DNA of 10,026 bases from DASVWH01 sp036389715 (lineage in GTDB: Bacteria > Acidobacteriota > Blastocatellia > Pyrinomonadales > Pyrinomonadaceae), in contig DASVWH010000073.1 in NCBI GenBank assembly GCA_036389715.1, forward strand, positions 1 through 10,026, given 5' to 3'. The position numbers and the translations under genes are program-made. The notes under the pieces were generated by a model, which worked only from the letters and a program-made list of their open reading frames with translations, was not told the origin of the DNA and searched no databases. Positions 1-6,441 of the stretch are shown here, one piece after another; position 1 is the stretch's first letter, and every line of letters begins with the position of its first letter.

Positions 1-1069
1 CGTCCTGCGCCGCGGCCTCAAAGAGCGCTCGATACCACTGGACCTCGGAAAATCCGTTGTAACCTTCCGGCCCCATCCCGAACTCGCCGATGACGAGCGG
101 CTTATTGAGCGAGAGTGCCGCTGCCGCGCGGTTGTCTATGAATTCACGCAGCGCCTGCGGCGAGTCAACGAAGCTGTCCAGATCATCGCGCGGGTAGTTG
201 TGTACGTCGCAGTAATCAATGGTCCCCAGGCTGTGCTCGGCCAGCCATTCGCGCCGCTCCCAGGACGAACGATAACCCCAAGTGCCGGGCGTGACCAAGT
301 GGTCCGGGTCGAGCGATTTGATGAAGGCGCTCATCTCCGCGACCCAGGCGCGGCGCTCTGCCCAGCGGCCCGTAGGGGCCTGCGCCTCGTTCATTAACTC
401 GTAGCCCATGATGGCCGGATCGTCGCGGTAGAGGAGGCCCGTCACGGTGTTGCGGCGGGTGACGACCTTTTCGATGTGCTCGCGGTAGAGACGGCGCGTC
501 ACTTCGTTAGTATAGAAGAGCATCGCGCGGTCCATGTTGATGCCGAAGGGGCGGGCGTCGTCGGCAGCGTCCGTGATGCCTGCCCAGTAGAGATACTGCG
601 TCACGCCGCCCGTGTCGCGCCACCAGTTGGTCAGGCACAGCTGCACGCGCAGGTTGAGACGCGCGGCTTCGGCGATGACACGATCGAGATGGACGAACTC
701 GTCTTCGTTCCACTGTCCGGGCGCGGGGCGGAATCTGTGCTTGCGCGGCCAGTCGTCGCGGTCGCTGCCGACAGCGCCGATGCCGTCCTCTCCGCCTTCG
801 CCGAAGGCCCAGACGCGGACGACCCGCACGCCCTGCTGCGCCGCTTCGCGCAGCGTCTCCGGCATCCGCTCGCGGTCCTCTTCCCTGTACATGACGGAAA
901 CATTCGCGCCTGCGAAGCGGAAGGGGCGTCCGTCCAACTGGAACTGCGCGCCGCTCGCAGAGACGAATCCAGGCCGCGCTTTTCCCTCGGGCCGCCGCTC
1001 TGCCGCAAGGAGTATGGCCGCGCCTGCAACTATTGCCAACGCGGCCAGAAAGATCAATTTCTTACTCAT
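1..1069 (-). CDS. Secreted glycoside hydrolase, clan GH-A (GH5 cellulase/mannanase-like), C-terminus cut by window edge
   Basis: My translation from the ATG at 1069 stays open to base 1, giving 356 codons with no stop, so the C-terminus is missing. Residues 1-23 (MSKKLIFLAALAIVAG, then AAILLAA) form a signal peptide without a lipobox Cys, suggesting export. A TIM-barrel hydrolase follows. VRVVRVWAF is the strand 2 region, YELMNEAQ holds the general acid/base (N227-E228), DVHNYP holds the conserved His (H290), and VIGEFG holds the nucleophile (E329). The Asn-Glu pair and a second Glu about 100 residues later are the clan GH-A retaining signature. Aromatic residues (W77, NWW, YLYW) would suit a sugar cleft. 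The best family guess is GH5 acting on a beta-mannan or beta-glucan; substrate cannot be assigned by eye. The ribosome binding site is weak (GAAAG), and no other in-frame start lies nearby. It follows the 115-residue membrane protein by 51 bp on the same strand. Confidence 0.86.
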   Translation of the reverse strand, partial: MSKKLIFLAALAIVAGAAILLAAERRPEGKARPGFVSASGAQFQLDGRPFRFAGANVSVMYREEDRERMPETLREAAQQGVRVVRVWAFGEGGEDGIGAVGSDRDDWPRKHRFRPAPGQWNEDEFVHLDRVIAEAARLNLRVQLCLTNWWRDTGGVTQYLYWAGITDAADDARPFGINMDRAMLFYTNEVTRRLYREHIEKVVTRRNTVTGLLYRDDPAIMGYELMNEAQAPTGRWAERRAWVAEMSAFIKSLDPDHLVTPGTWGYRSSWERREWLAEHSLGTIDYCDVHNYPRDDLDSFVDSPQALREFIDNRAAAALSLNKPLVIGEFGMGPEGYNGFSEVQWYRALFEAAAQD

Positions 1070-1085
1070 GTAAAACTTTCAAGAG

Positions 1086-1106
1086 AGGGGCTCACGCTCG
1101 GCCCCT
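1086..1106 (-). terminator. Hairpin between membrane protein gene and hydrolase gene; possible terminator or attenuator
   Basis: AGGGGC at 1086-1091 and GCCCCT at 1101-1106 form a perfect 6-bp stem with a 9-base loop. In the minus-strand transcript it is followed by TCTCTTG and then, ten bases on, TTTT. The run of U is interrupted, so this is a weak intrinsic terminator at best. It ends 16 bases ahead of the hydrolase start codon, so it could instead affect translation of that gene. Confidence 0.35.
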
Positions 1107-1120
1107 GTCTGCGCCCGGAG

Positions 1121-1468
1121 CTAGCGCGGGTCGGTCAGGCGGACGAAGCCCATGATGGCGCAGACGGCCCCGGCGACGATGAAGAGATTGAAGAAAGCCC
1201 CGACGGTGAGCACCATGTCGGCGTTGCTGAGCATGGCGAAGGCCAGTAAGACCCATTGCAGGTGATAAATGACGAGACAGACGGCCGCGAGCGCGAACCA
1301 GCGGGTCGAGGCCCCGAAGGCCCGCGCCCGCGCAAAGCCCAGGACCGCCGCCACCAGCCAGCCGAGCCCGCCCAGCGCCAGCAGGCCGATCAAAACCCAG
1401 CTGAAATAGCCCGGCGCGTTATAGCGCGTCTCCATCTGCGCGAACAGTAAAACCGAAGCAGCCAACAT
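1121..1468 (-). CDS. Small integral membrane protein, 115 residues, function unknown
   Basis: I do not recognise a family. The frame is open from an ATG at 1507, but the ATG at 1468 is preferred: GAGGAG lies 10 bases upstream of it, and a palindrome (1491-1505) and the end of a terminator's U-tract fall inside the longer version. The 115-residue product has three clear hydrophobic helices at about residues 21-46 (YFSWVLIGLLALGG...), 56-80 (RWFALAAVCLVIYHLQWVLL) and 85-109 (MVLTVGAFFNLFIVAGAVCA), plus a hydrophobic N-terminal stretch (MLAASVLLFA) that may be part of a fourth or a signal anchor. The arginines in RARAFGASTR lie between helices 1 and 2, and FVRLTDPR ends the protein. There is no catalytic motif. 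It sits 51 bp upstream of the hydrolase gene and downstream of a terminator, so it probably begins a new transcript. The stop is TAG. Confidence 0.68.
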   Translation of the reverse strand: MLAASVLLFAQMETRYNAPGYFSWVLIGLLALGGLGWLVAAVLGFARARAFGASTRWFALAAVCLVIYHLQWVLLAFAMLSNADMVLTVGAFFNLFIVAGAVCAIMGFVRLTDPR

Positions 1469-1490
1469 TAAATAATCACTCCTCTGGCAG

Positions 1491-1505
1491 GATTCCTCTG
1501 GAATC
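1491..1505. repeat. Perfect short palindrome GATTCC-TCT-GGAATC
   Basis: The six-base arms at 1491-1496 and 1500-1505 are exact reverse complements around a three-base centre. The site ends 22 bases upstream of the ATG at 1468 and touches the purine-rich ribosome binding site region. It could be a dimeric repressor operator or a 5' leader hairpin; the sequence does not decide between them. Confidence 0.45.
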
Positions 1506-1512
1506 ACCGTTT

Positions 1513-1572
1513 CAAAAACAAATTAAAGCGCCGTTTGCGAAGTGGCAGGCTACTGCGGCAACGCAAACGGCG
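1513..1572 (-). terminator. Intrinsic terminator, minus strand
   Basis: CGCCGTTTGCG at 1529-1539 and CGCAAACGGCG at 1562-1572 form a perfect 11-bp stem with a 22-base loop. Read on the minus strand, the stem is directly followed by CTTTAATTTGTTTTTG, a strong U-rich tract. The plus-strand side has no such tract, so the signal is directional. It would end transcripts from the 72-residue gene (stop at 1705), leaving a 3' untranslated stretch of about 130 bases. The loop is longer than usual for an intrinsic terminator. Confidence 0.72.
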
Positions 1573-1704
1573 TCAAGCTGCGGTCAACGGCAGACTCACG
1601 ACACCAGACCACGCCCTCGCGCCCGTCGCCCCCTTTGAGCGGAAAGAGCGCCAGTTCGAGAAAGCGACACGACAACCCCTGTAAAGAAGCGTGCGGCTGA
1701 TCGC
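1573..1704. other. Non-coding stretch between the 72-residue gene and its terminator
   Basis: There is no convincing gene here. An out-of-frame minus-strand reading frame (1804 to 1550) crosses the stretch, but it begins inside the 72-residue gene, lacks a ribosome binding site and runs through the terminator stem. The sequence most likely represents the 3' untranslated region of the upstream gene. Confidence 0.4.
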
Positions 1705-1923
1705 TTACTGCGTGATGTGAATCTCTTCTTCTTTGTTGACGCGACGCACGAAGTAGATCAACGCGCAAATGAACGCGATGGCCGTGGCTCCGATGGCAAG
1801 CCACAAATGCTTCGGGTCTCCCTCGGCTCCGGGATGGGCCTTGTACTTATAAAAGAACTCGTAGATGGCGAACCCGGTCGCTGCCAGGCCGACCACCCAG
1901 GTTAGAATGTCTATGCCCTTCAT
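1705..1923 (-). CDS. Small two-helix membrane protein, 72 residues, function unknown
   Basis: The start at 1923 is well supported by GGAGG placed six bases upstream of the ATG. The product has two hydrophobic helices, at about residues 5-24 (DILTWVVGLAATGFAIYEFF) and 39-59 (HLWLAIGATAIAFICALIYF). They are joined by a polar loop with lysines and prolines (KYKAHPGAEGDPK). It ends in a charged tail (RRVNKEEEIHITQ). The arginines after helix 2 suggest that the tail is cytoplasmic, by the positive-inside rule. No enzyme motif or Cys pair is present, and I do not recognise the family; it resembles the many short bacterial inner-membrane proteins of unknown role. It lies 286 bp downstream of selB with its own promoter-like region, so it is probably not translated as part of a selB operon. 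The stop is TAA. Confidence 0.72.
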   Translation of the reverse strand: MKGIDILTWVVGLAATGFAIYEFFYKYKAHPGAEGDPKHLWLAIGATAIAFICALIYFVRRVNKEEEIHITQ

Positions 1924-2060
1924 CTTGAACCTCCGGCGTTCGTTAGAGTTGTAAATATAATGGCTCGGAAAGAGAACCGTCGCCGTTAACGCCTATTGTA
2001 AAGCTCAGAAGAGAACCGTCGGGCCGACCGCCACGCTGCTCTCCAGCCGACGGTCTTAAT
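1924..2060 (-). promoter_or_regulatory. Probable promoter and operator-like region of the 72-residue gene
   Basis: On the minus strand a TATATT box (plus positions 1954-1959) lies about 30 bases ahead of the start codon, a reasonable -10 position. An earlier TACAAT (1995-2000) is a second candidate. No good -35 hexamer is visible at either. The 12-base word CGACGGTTCTCT (minus strand) occurs twice, at 1971-1982 and 2010-2021, and an inverted ACCGTCGG core occurs at 2047-2054. This arrangement suggests regulator binding, but the regulator is unknown. Confidence 0.35.
2010..2054. repeat. Inverted repeat ACCGTCGG / CCGACGGT
   Basis: ACCGTCGG at 2015-2022 and CCGACGGT at 2047-2054 are perfect 8-base complements 24 bases apart. 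The left arm lies within the second copy of the 12-base direct repeat (2010-2021). In the minus-strand direction the hairpin is followed by TCTCTTCT, so it might also act as a weak terminator after selB. Confidence 0.4.
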
Positions 2061-2209
2061 TTATTATGGGGCTCATGTTACTGCCACCCTGCGCAAGAAG
2101 CAAGCCCCTTTGGAAGAATGAGCTGCGAAGGATCAGGCGGCTCGGCTCAAGGCTCATGCAGGCGCAGCCGCTCAGCGGCAAAGACCCGGCGCTTTCGTCC
2201 CGCACAGGT
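2061..2209. other. Intergenic region downstream of selB, no gene seen
   Basis: No gene or tRNA is recognisable. A small hairpin, GCCGC-TCA-GCGGC at 2167-2179, lies about 30 bases past the selB stop on the minus strand, but no U-tract follows it, so it is not a clear terminator. I looked for a selC (tRNA-Sec) gene here because selB is adjacent and found no acceptor/T-arm pattern. Confidence 0.4.
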
Positions 2210-4123
2210 TCAGAGGATCAGCCGTTTGTCGCCCGCGCGGCGGGTGATGCGCTGGCGGTCCAGGTATTCGAGCAGCGGGATGGCGTACTTGCGCGAGACG
2301 CCCGCCAGCTCTTTGAAGGCCGCGACATCAATCAGGCGCTCGGGCCCGTGCGCCGCGGCATAGTCGCCGAGCTTGCTGACGAGCAGGTCCAGCGCCTGGC
2401 GATGAAAGAAGAGGTCGCCGCCGACCGAGACCAGCGTGCGGGCGTCTACCAGCAACTGTAGAATCTTGCGCGCATGCTCGCGCGAGGTCTTGATTCCGGC
2501 GCGTGCAATCGCTTCGTCGAGCGTCGGGGCTTCGAGCGCGGCTTCACTGTAAGCCCGCTCAAGCTGCTCCTGCACGGCGGCGTCGGCCGCCGAGAGCGAG
2601 AGGCTGTGTCCGGCGGCGCGCACCATCTCCTTTTCCGCAACGAGCGCGCCGTCGCTTTCGAGACGCGCGAGGACGCAACGAAAGAGTTCCGGCGCGAGGT
2701 GTGCGAAAAGGCGTTCGCGCAGGGTCTCGCGCGGGAGGCCGCGTGCCAGCGGCTCGCGCGCGTGATGCGCGGCGACTTCTTCCAGGACCGCCCGCGACAA
2801 CTGCTCGAAACCGGAGCGCGCGACGTAAACGCCGTCGGCATCAATCACCGCGCCGCTCTCTCTGGCACGTCTCGCAGCGGCGTCCAGGACATCATCCGTC
2901 CAGCCCGTGCGCGCCGCCAGCTCCGCGCGCCGCAGCCCGCGCTCGCCCGCCGCCTCGACGAAGAGCGCAAGCTCCGTCGCCTCGTCGGCCGTTACCAGGC
3001 GGGCCAGGCGTGCGCGGGCCGCCGCCGCTTCGCGCCCGCGATGCTTGGCCGCCAAGCCGTCCAGCACCAGCCCGCCCGCCACCGTCCTCGAAGGTGAATA
3101 CGAGCGGATGATGAAATGCTCTCCGGGCAGCGCGACGACGGGCGATTCCAGCCGCAGCTGCACGAAGCCGCTCTCGCCCGCAGCGATTTCGCCCGTCTCC
3201 TCCAGCACGCGCAGGCGGGCCAGGGCCTCGGCCGTGCCAAGATGGACCCGCACGCGGGCGCGTGACCGCAAGGGGCGCGCCGCGCTCTCAAGTACGTCAA
3301 CGCGGGCATCAATAATCTGCGTCGGGCGCAGCCTGCCGGGCGGCGCGAGCACCATCCCGCGCTCAATGGCCGCCGCTTCGATGCTGCCCAGGTTGACGGC
3401 GGTTCTCTGGCCGCCGCTCGCCCGCGCGACCTGCGAGCCGTGAACCTGAAGCCCGCGCACGCGGACACGCGCCCCCACCGGCAACAGCTCCAGCTCGTCG
3501 CCTTCCGCTATCTCACCGGCGACGAGCGTGCCGGTCACGACCGCGCCGAAGCCGCGCATCGTGAACGCACGATCAACGGGCAGGCGCGCGACCCGCCCGC
3601 CCGCGCGCGGAGGGAGACGCAGCGCCGCTGCGACGAGCGCAGCCTTTAATTCTTCGAGCCCTGACCCGGTGCGCGCGCTCGTCGCGAGGATGGGCGCGCC
3701 TTCAAGGAACGACCCGGCGACCAGCTCTTCGGCCTCGGCGCGCACCAGCTCCAGCAGCTCTTCTTCCACCGCATCCGTCTTGGTCAGGACGACTAGGCCG
3801 GAGGAGACGCCGAGCAGGCAGCAGATGTCGAAATGCTCGCGCGTCTGCGGCATCACGCCCTCGTCTGCGGCGATGACGAGCACCACCAGGTCAATGCCGT
3901 GAGCCCCGGCGAGCATGTTCTTGACGAAGCGTTCGTGGCCCGGCACGTCTATGAAGCCGATGCGGGTTTCGCCCAGGGCCAGCTCGGCGAATCCGAGGTC
4001 GATCGTAATGCCGCGCCGCTTCTCTTCGGGCAGGCGATCAGCATCCACGCCCGTCAAGGCGCGCACCAGCGCCGTCTTGCCGTGGTCTATGTGTCCGGCC
4101 GTGCCGACGATGAGGGATTTCAT
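2210..4123 (-). CDS. selB: Selenocysteine-specific translation elongation factor SelB
   Basis: This GTPase carries selenocysteinyl-tRNA to ribosomes paused at a UGA followed by a SECIS hairpin. The 637-residue length is close to known bacterial SelB proteins (about 610-640). The N-terminal EF-Tu-like part has G1 GTAGHIDHGKT (7-17), G2 RRGITIDLGF (36-45), G3 DVPGH (59-63), G4 as TKTD (114-117) and G5 SAR (149-151). The beta-barrel domains II and III follow at about 175-365 (RAFTMRGFGAVVTGTL; GEHFIIRSYSPSRTVAGG). The C-terminal part has winged-helix repeats that in SelB bind the SECIS; it ends with SRKYAIPLLEYLDRQ and TRRAGDKRLIL, a hallmark of the last winged helix. RGITIDLGF and the winged helices separate it from EF-Tu and IF2. 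The start ATG has only a weak ribosome binding site (GCGGAAC) and lies 10 bases from a large hairpin. The stop is TGA, the same codon the protein recodes elsewhere. It lies 77 bp downstream of the VWA gene on the same strand. Confidence 0.96.
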   Translation of the reverse strand: MKSLIVGTAGHIDHGKTALVRALTGVDADRLPEEKRRGITIDLGFAELALGETRIGFIDVPGHERFVKNMLAGAHGIDLVVLVIAADEGVMPQTREHFDICCLLGVSSGLVVLTKTDAVEEELLELVRAEAEELVAGSFLEGAPILATSARTGSGLEELKAALVAAALRLPPRAGGRVARLPVDRAFTMRGFGAVVTGTLVAGEIAEGDELELLPVGARVRVRGLQVHGSQVARASGGQRTAVNLGSIEAAAIERGMVLAPPGRLRPTQIIDARVDVLESAARPLRSRARVRVHLGTAEALARLRVLEETGEIAAGESGFVQLRLESPVVALPGEHFIIRSYSPSRTVAGGLVLDGLAAKHRGREAAAARARLARLVTADEATELALFVEAAGERGLRRAELAARTGWTDDVLDAAARRARESGAVIDADGVYVARSGFEQLSRAVLEEVAAHHAREPLARGLPRETLRERLFAHLAPELFRCVLARLESDGALVAEKEMVRAAGHSLSLSAADAAVQEQLERAYSEAALEAPTLDEAIARAGIKTSREHARKILQLLVDARTLVSVGGDLFFHRQALDLLVSKLGDYAAAHGPERLIDVAAFKELAGVSRKYAIPLLEYLDRQRITRRAGDKRLIL

Positions 4124-4133
4124 AAGTTCCGCA

Positions 4134-4187
4134 GCTCAGGGTTTAGGGTTCGGAGTCAAGAGCCGGTTTCAACTGGAAACCCTGAGC
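4134..4187 (-). promoter_or_regulatory. Leader structure upstream of selB with two mutually exclusive hairpins
   Basis: GCTCAGGGTTT at 4134-4144 and AAACCCTGAGC at 4177-4187 form a perfect 11-bp stem around a 32-base loop. A second perfect hairpin, GGTTTC (4165-4170) with GAAACC (4176-4181) and a five-base loop, shares bases 4177-4181 with the first, so only one can form at a time. The outer stem ends 10 bases before the selB ATG. There is no U-tract on the minus strand, so a simple terminator is unlikely. Regulation is inferred from structure alone. Confidence 0.45.
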
Positions 4188-4200
4188 GCCGCACCCGAAA

Positions 4201-6441
4201 CTATTTGACTATCTCGAAATCTATCCACTGCGTCGCCATCCGGTACTTATCCTTGGCGAAAGGGTCCGTCACGATGACCTGCAAGACATATTCGCCGGGC
4301 GTCATGTCCGTGCCGAGTTGCAGGGCTCCGCCGGCCGCGATTCGTTTAAAGTCGGACTGAGCGCCGGGGTCGAGCGGCTGCACCCGTCCCGTAAAGAGCG
4401 GCTTGCCGTCGCGGAAAATCCGCATCTGTGTCTGTACCTGCGGGCGTCCCGAATCCCTCGCCGGTTGCGCGTTGTAGATCAGGTAGTCATATTGCAGGAC
4501 CATCCCGCGCCGGAACTTTCGCACGGCTGGGCCTGCCTGCGGGTCCTTGTCGGCAATCTCTTCTTCACCTCTCCCGGCCTGAGCGCCCGCCGCCAGGGCC
4601 GCGCCCGCCGTGTCCGTCTCCGTCGCCTTGCGATTGGCCGCGGGGTTGCTGCCGTTGACGACGATGCCCGAGAGCGCCAGGCGATTCTTCCCCACGTCAG
4701 GGACTTCGATGAACTGGCTGGCCGAGCCGACGTGCTCCGAAGCTATATCGCGCAGGGCGGCGCGCAGTTGATAGGCTCCGGGCTTTTTGATCGGGACCGT
4801 GACCGTGAAGACGAACCCGTTTTGCAGAGCCCGCTTGTAAGTCTCGCCGCGCACGCGCACCGTCTGGACGCGGTCAACGTGGTCAACGATCGTCCCGTTA
4901 TCCCCGAAGGTCACGGCAAAGACATCGAAGACGGCCTTGTGCCAGCCGTCGGGCTCGTCCGTGAAGGTCAGGTCGCGCGCGTCTATGTGCAGGAGCGAAC
5001 GGACGAAAGGGCCCGTCTTCGGGTCAGTGCCGAAGAGGGAGGTGAGGCGCAGATGCACGCCGCCCGAAGCGAAAGGCGAAGTCAGCGCGCCGATTAACTG
5101 CGAGGCGCGCGTCTTGGGCTGCGGGTCGGCTTCCTCATTCGAGATGCCGTAAAATCCGGTCCGCGAACGCACGCGCAGGCCCGGACGCTTGACCTTGATT
5201 AAGATTCGATGAAACTTCCGGCGGCCCGTCACCTTATCGAAAGTCGACTCGTCCGGGCGATAGCCGATCAGGTAGTAGCCCTTCTGATCTTCGAGCACGC
5301 TCCTGATGCCTGTGCTGAGGTCATTACTGTTGCGGATGAAGAAGCCGCCGGTCTGTTGCGACAGGTAGTTTAAGCCGTTCTGCGATTCAAAGAAGTCGTC
5401 GCGGCGTTCTTGCAGCGCGGCGTCAACCTGTTGTGCGCTCATGCCGGAGGTATCGTCGGCCGCGTTGAGCCCGAACGTCGGCAGTCCGCGCGCATCCATC
5501 GAGTAGATGACGACCGAAGCGCGGTTCGCCTGGTCGGTCAAACGGCGCAGGGCGTCCAGGATGCGCGTGCTGCGCGAGGCATCTCCTTTAATGAAGACGG
5601 GGATTCCGTCGGACATCAGCAGGATAGACTTGCGCCCGGGCAGCTCTCGCATCCCGCGGACGACGTAATTGAGCGCGCCGAGCGTGCCGACCGAGAAAAT
5701 CTCTTCGCGAAACTGGTCCGGGTCAGTGCCCTTGATGATTCCCGGCTGATCCTCTTCGAGACCCATGCCGTCCTGTGCGGACGGGTCGCGCCCCGTCATG
5801 GGCGGGAAGGCGGCGACGCTGCTGCGCCCCTGGAAACTCCACTTGACACGCTCGATGGCGGCATAGAGTTGTCGTTTGTCGGAAGTGAACTGCTGCAACG
5901 CGCCCATCCCGCCGCCCGTGCGAATGATGGCCACGAGGTCGCCCGGCTGCATCTGCTGGTCAACGAACTTCTTCAAGGCTTCCCTGACGAAATGCGTGCT
6001 TTCAAATGAAAGGCCGAGGTCGTCAACGACGAGCGCGACGGTGCGTTGAATCTGCTCCGGGCGCAGCCGCGAGGGCGGAACCGGCGGCACGTTTCTCTCA
6101 ACGGGCCGAGCGGCGGCGGCGGCCGTCTCGCGCGCCGGCGGGGCCGGGCTCTCCGTCGAAACCAGCGAAAAGTTCGTGATGGTCTGCAATCGCCCGTCTT
6201 CGTAGATTTCCAGCTCTTCGGGCCGCAGATCGGTGACCAGCCTCCCGGCCTTGTCCGTGATGACGGCATCCACCTGCACGAGATTGGTACTGATGCGCAC
6301 GACATCATCGTCGTTTTGAGCCTGCTGCTGCTGCGGCGTTGAAACGGGCGCGGTGGGCGGCTGCGGCTTCGGAGTTTGCCCCGCGCCTTGGACAAAGAGC
6401 GCGAGAATGAGGACGAAAGCGAGCGGGGACTGTTTCTTCAT
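4201..6441 (-). CDS. Secreted VWFA-related acidobacterial protein (TIGR03436-like), 746 residues
   Basis: The N-terminus is a signal peptide (MKKQSPLAFVLILALFVQGAGQ), followed by a Pro/Gln-rich linker (24-42). Next comes the conserved VVRISTNLVQVDAVITDKAG and LRPEELEIYEDGRLQTI block (47-88) that precedes the VWA domain in this family. The von Willebrand A-like domain spans about 133-315, with RTVALVVDDLGLSFES (strand 1 and metal site), SILLMSDGIP (272-281) and VVIYSMDARGL (310-320). GYYLIGYRPDE (388-398) then leads into beta-rich C-terminal domains (about 405-580 and 645-746) likely to be immunoglobulin-like. The metal site reads D141-x-G143-x-S145 instead of DxSxS, so metal binding may be altered. 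Proteins of this type are abundant in Acidobacteriota and largely uncharacterised; adhesion or protein binding outside the cytoplasm is the usual inference. GGAG lies seven bases ahead of the ATG at 6441. It is divergent from the FKBP gene and upstream of selB. The stop is TAG. Confidence 0.9.
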   Translation of the reverse strand: MKKQSPLAFVLILALFVQGAGQTPKPQPPTAPVSTPQQQQAQNDDDVVRISTNLVQVDAVITDKAGRLVTDLRPEELEIYEDGRLQTITNFSLVSTESPAPPARETAAAAARPVERNVPPVPPSRLRPEQIQRTVALVVDDLGLSFESTHFVREALKKFVDQQMQPGDLVAIIRTGGGMGALQQFTSDKRQLYAAIERVKWSFQGRSSVAAFPPMTGRDPSAQDGMGLEEDQPGIIKGTDPDQFREEIFSVGTLGALNYVVRGMRELPGRKSILLMSDGIPVFIKGDASRSTRILDALRRLTDQANRASVVIYSMDARGLPTFGLNAADDTSGMSAQQVDAALQERRDDFFESQNGLNYLSQQTGGFFIRNSNDLSTGIRSVLEDQKGYYLIGYRPDESTFDKVTGRRKFHRILIKVKRPGLRVRSRTGFYGISNEEADPQPKTRASQLIGALTSPFASGGVHLRLTSLFGTDPKTGPFVRSLLHIDARDLTFTDEPDGWHKAVFDVFAVTFGDNGTIVDHVDRVQTVRVRGETYKRALQNGFVFTVTVPIKKPGAYQLRAALRDIASEHVGSASQFIEVPDVGKNRLALSGIVVNGSNPAANRKATETDTAGAALAAGAQAGRGEEEIADKDPQAGPAVRKFRRGMVLQYDYLIYNAQPARDSGRPQVQTQMRIFRDGKPLFTGRVQPLDPGAQSDFKRIAAGGALQLGTDMTPGEYVLQVIVTDPFAKDKYRMATQWIDFEIVK

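Noticed and set aside
476..1249. Plus-strand 257-residue reading frame
   Set aside because: It is antisense to the glycoside hydrolase and the small membrane gene, both of which have recognisable protein features; its own translation has no domain and is a high-GC shadow.
1550..1804. Minus-strand 84-residue frame overlapping the 72-residue gene
   Set aside because: It starts inside a well-supported gene, has no ribosome binding site, and its end overlaps the terminator stem.
2061..2209. Possible tRNA-Sec (selC) next to selB
   Set aside because: No T-loop, acceptor stem or UCA anticodon arrangement could be found on either strand.
2474..3111. Two overlapping plus-strand frames of about 200 residues
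   Set aside because: They are antisense to selB, Arg/Pro/Ala-rich, and without any family motif or ribosome binding site.
4134..4187. Possible bacterial SECIS element
   Set aside because: Bacterial SECIS elements sit just after a UGA inside a reading frame; here the hairpins are between genes with no UGA-containing frame leading into them.
4318..5097. Plus-strand 259-residue frame
   Set aside because: It is antisense to the VWA gene, whose reading is strongly supported; the translation is low-complexity Arg-rich.
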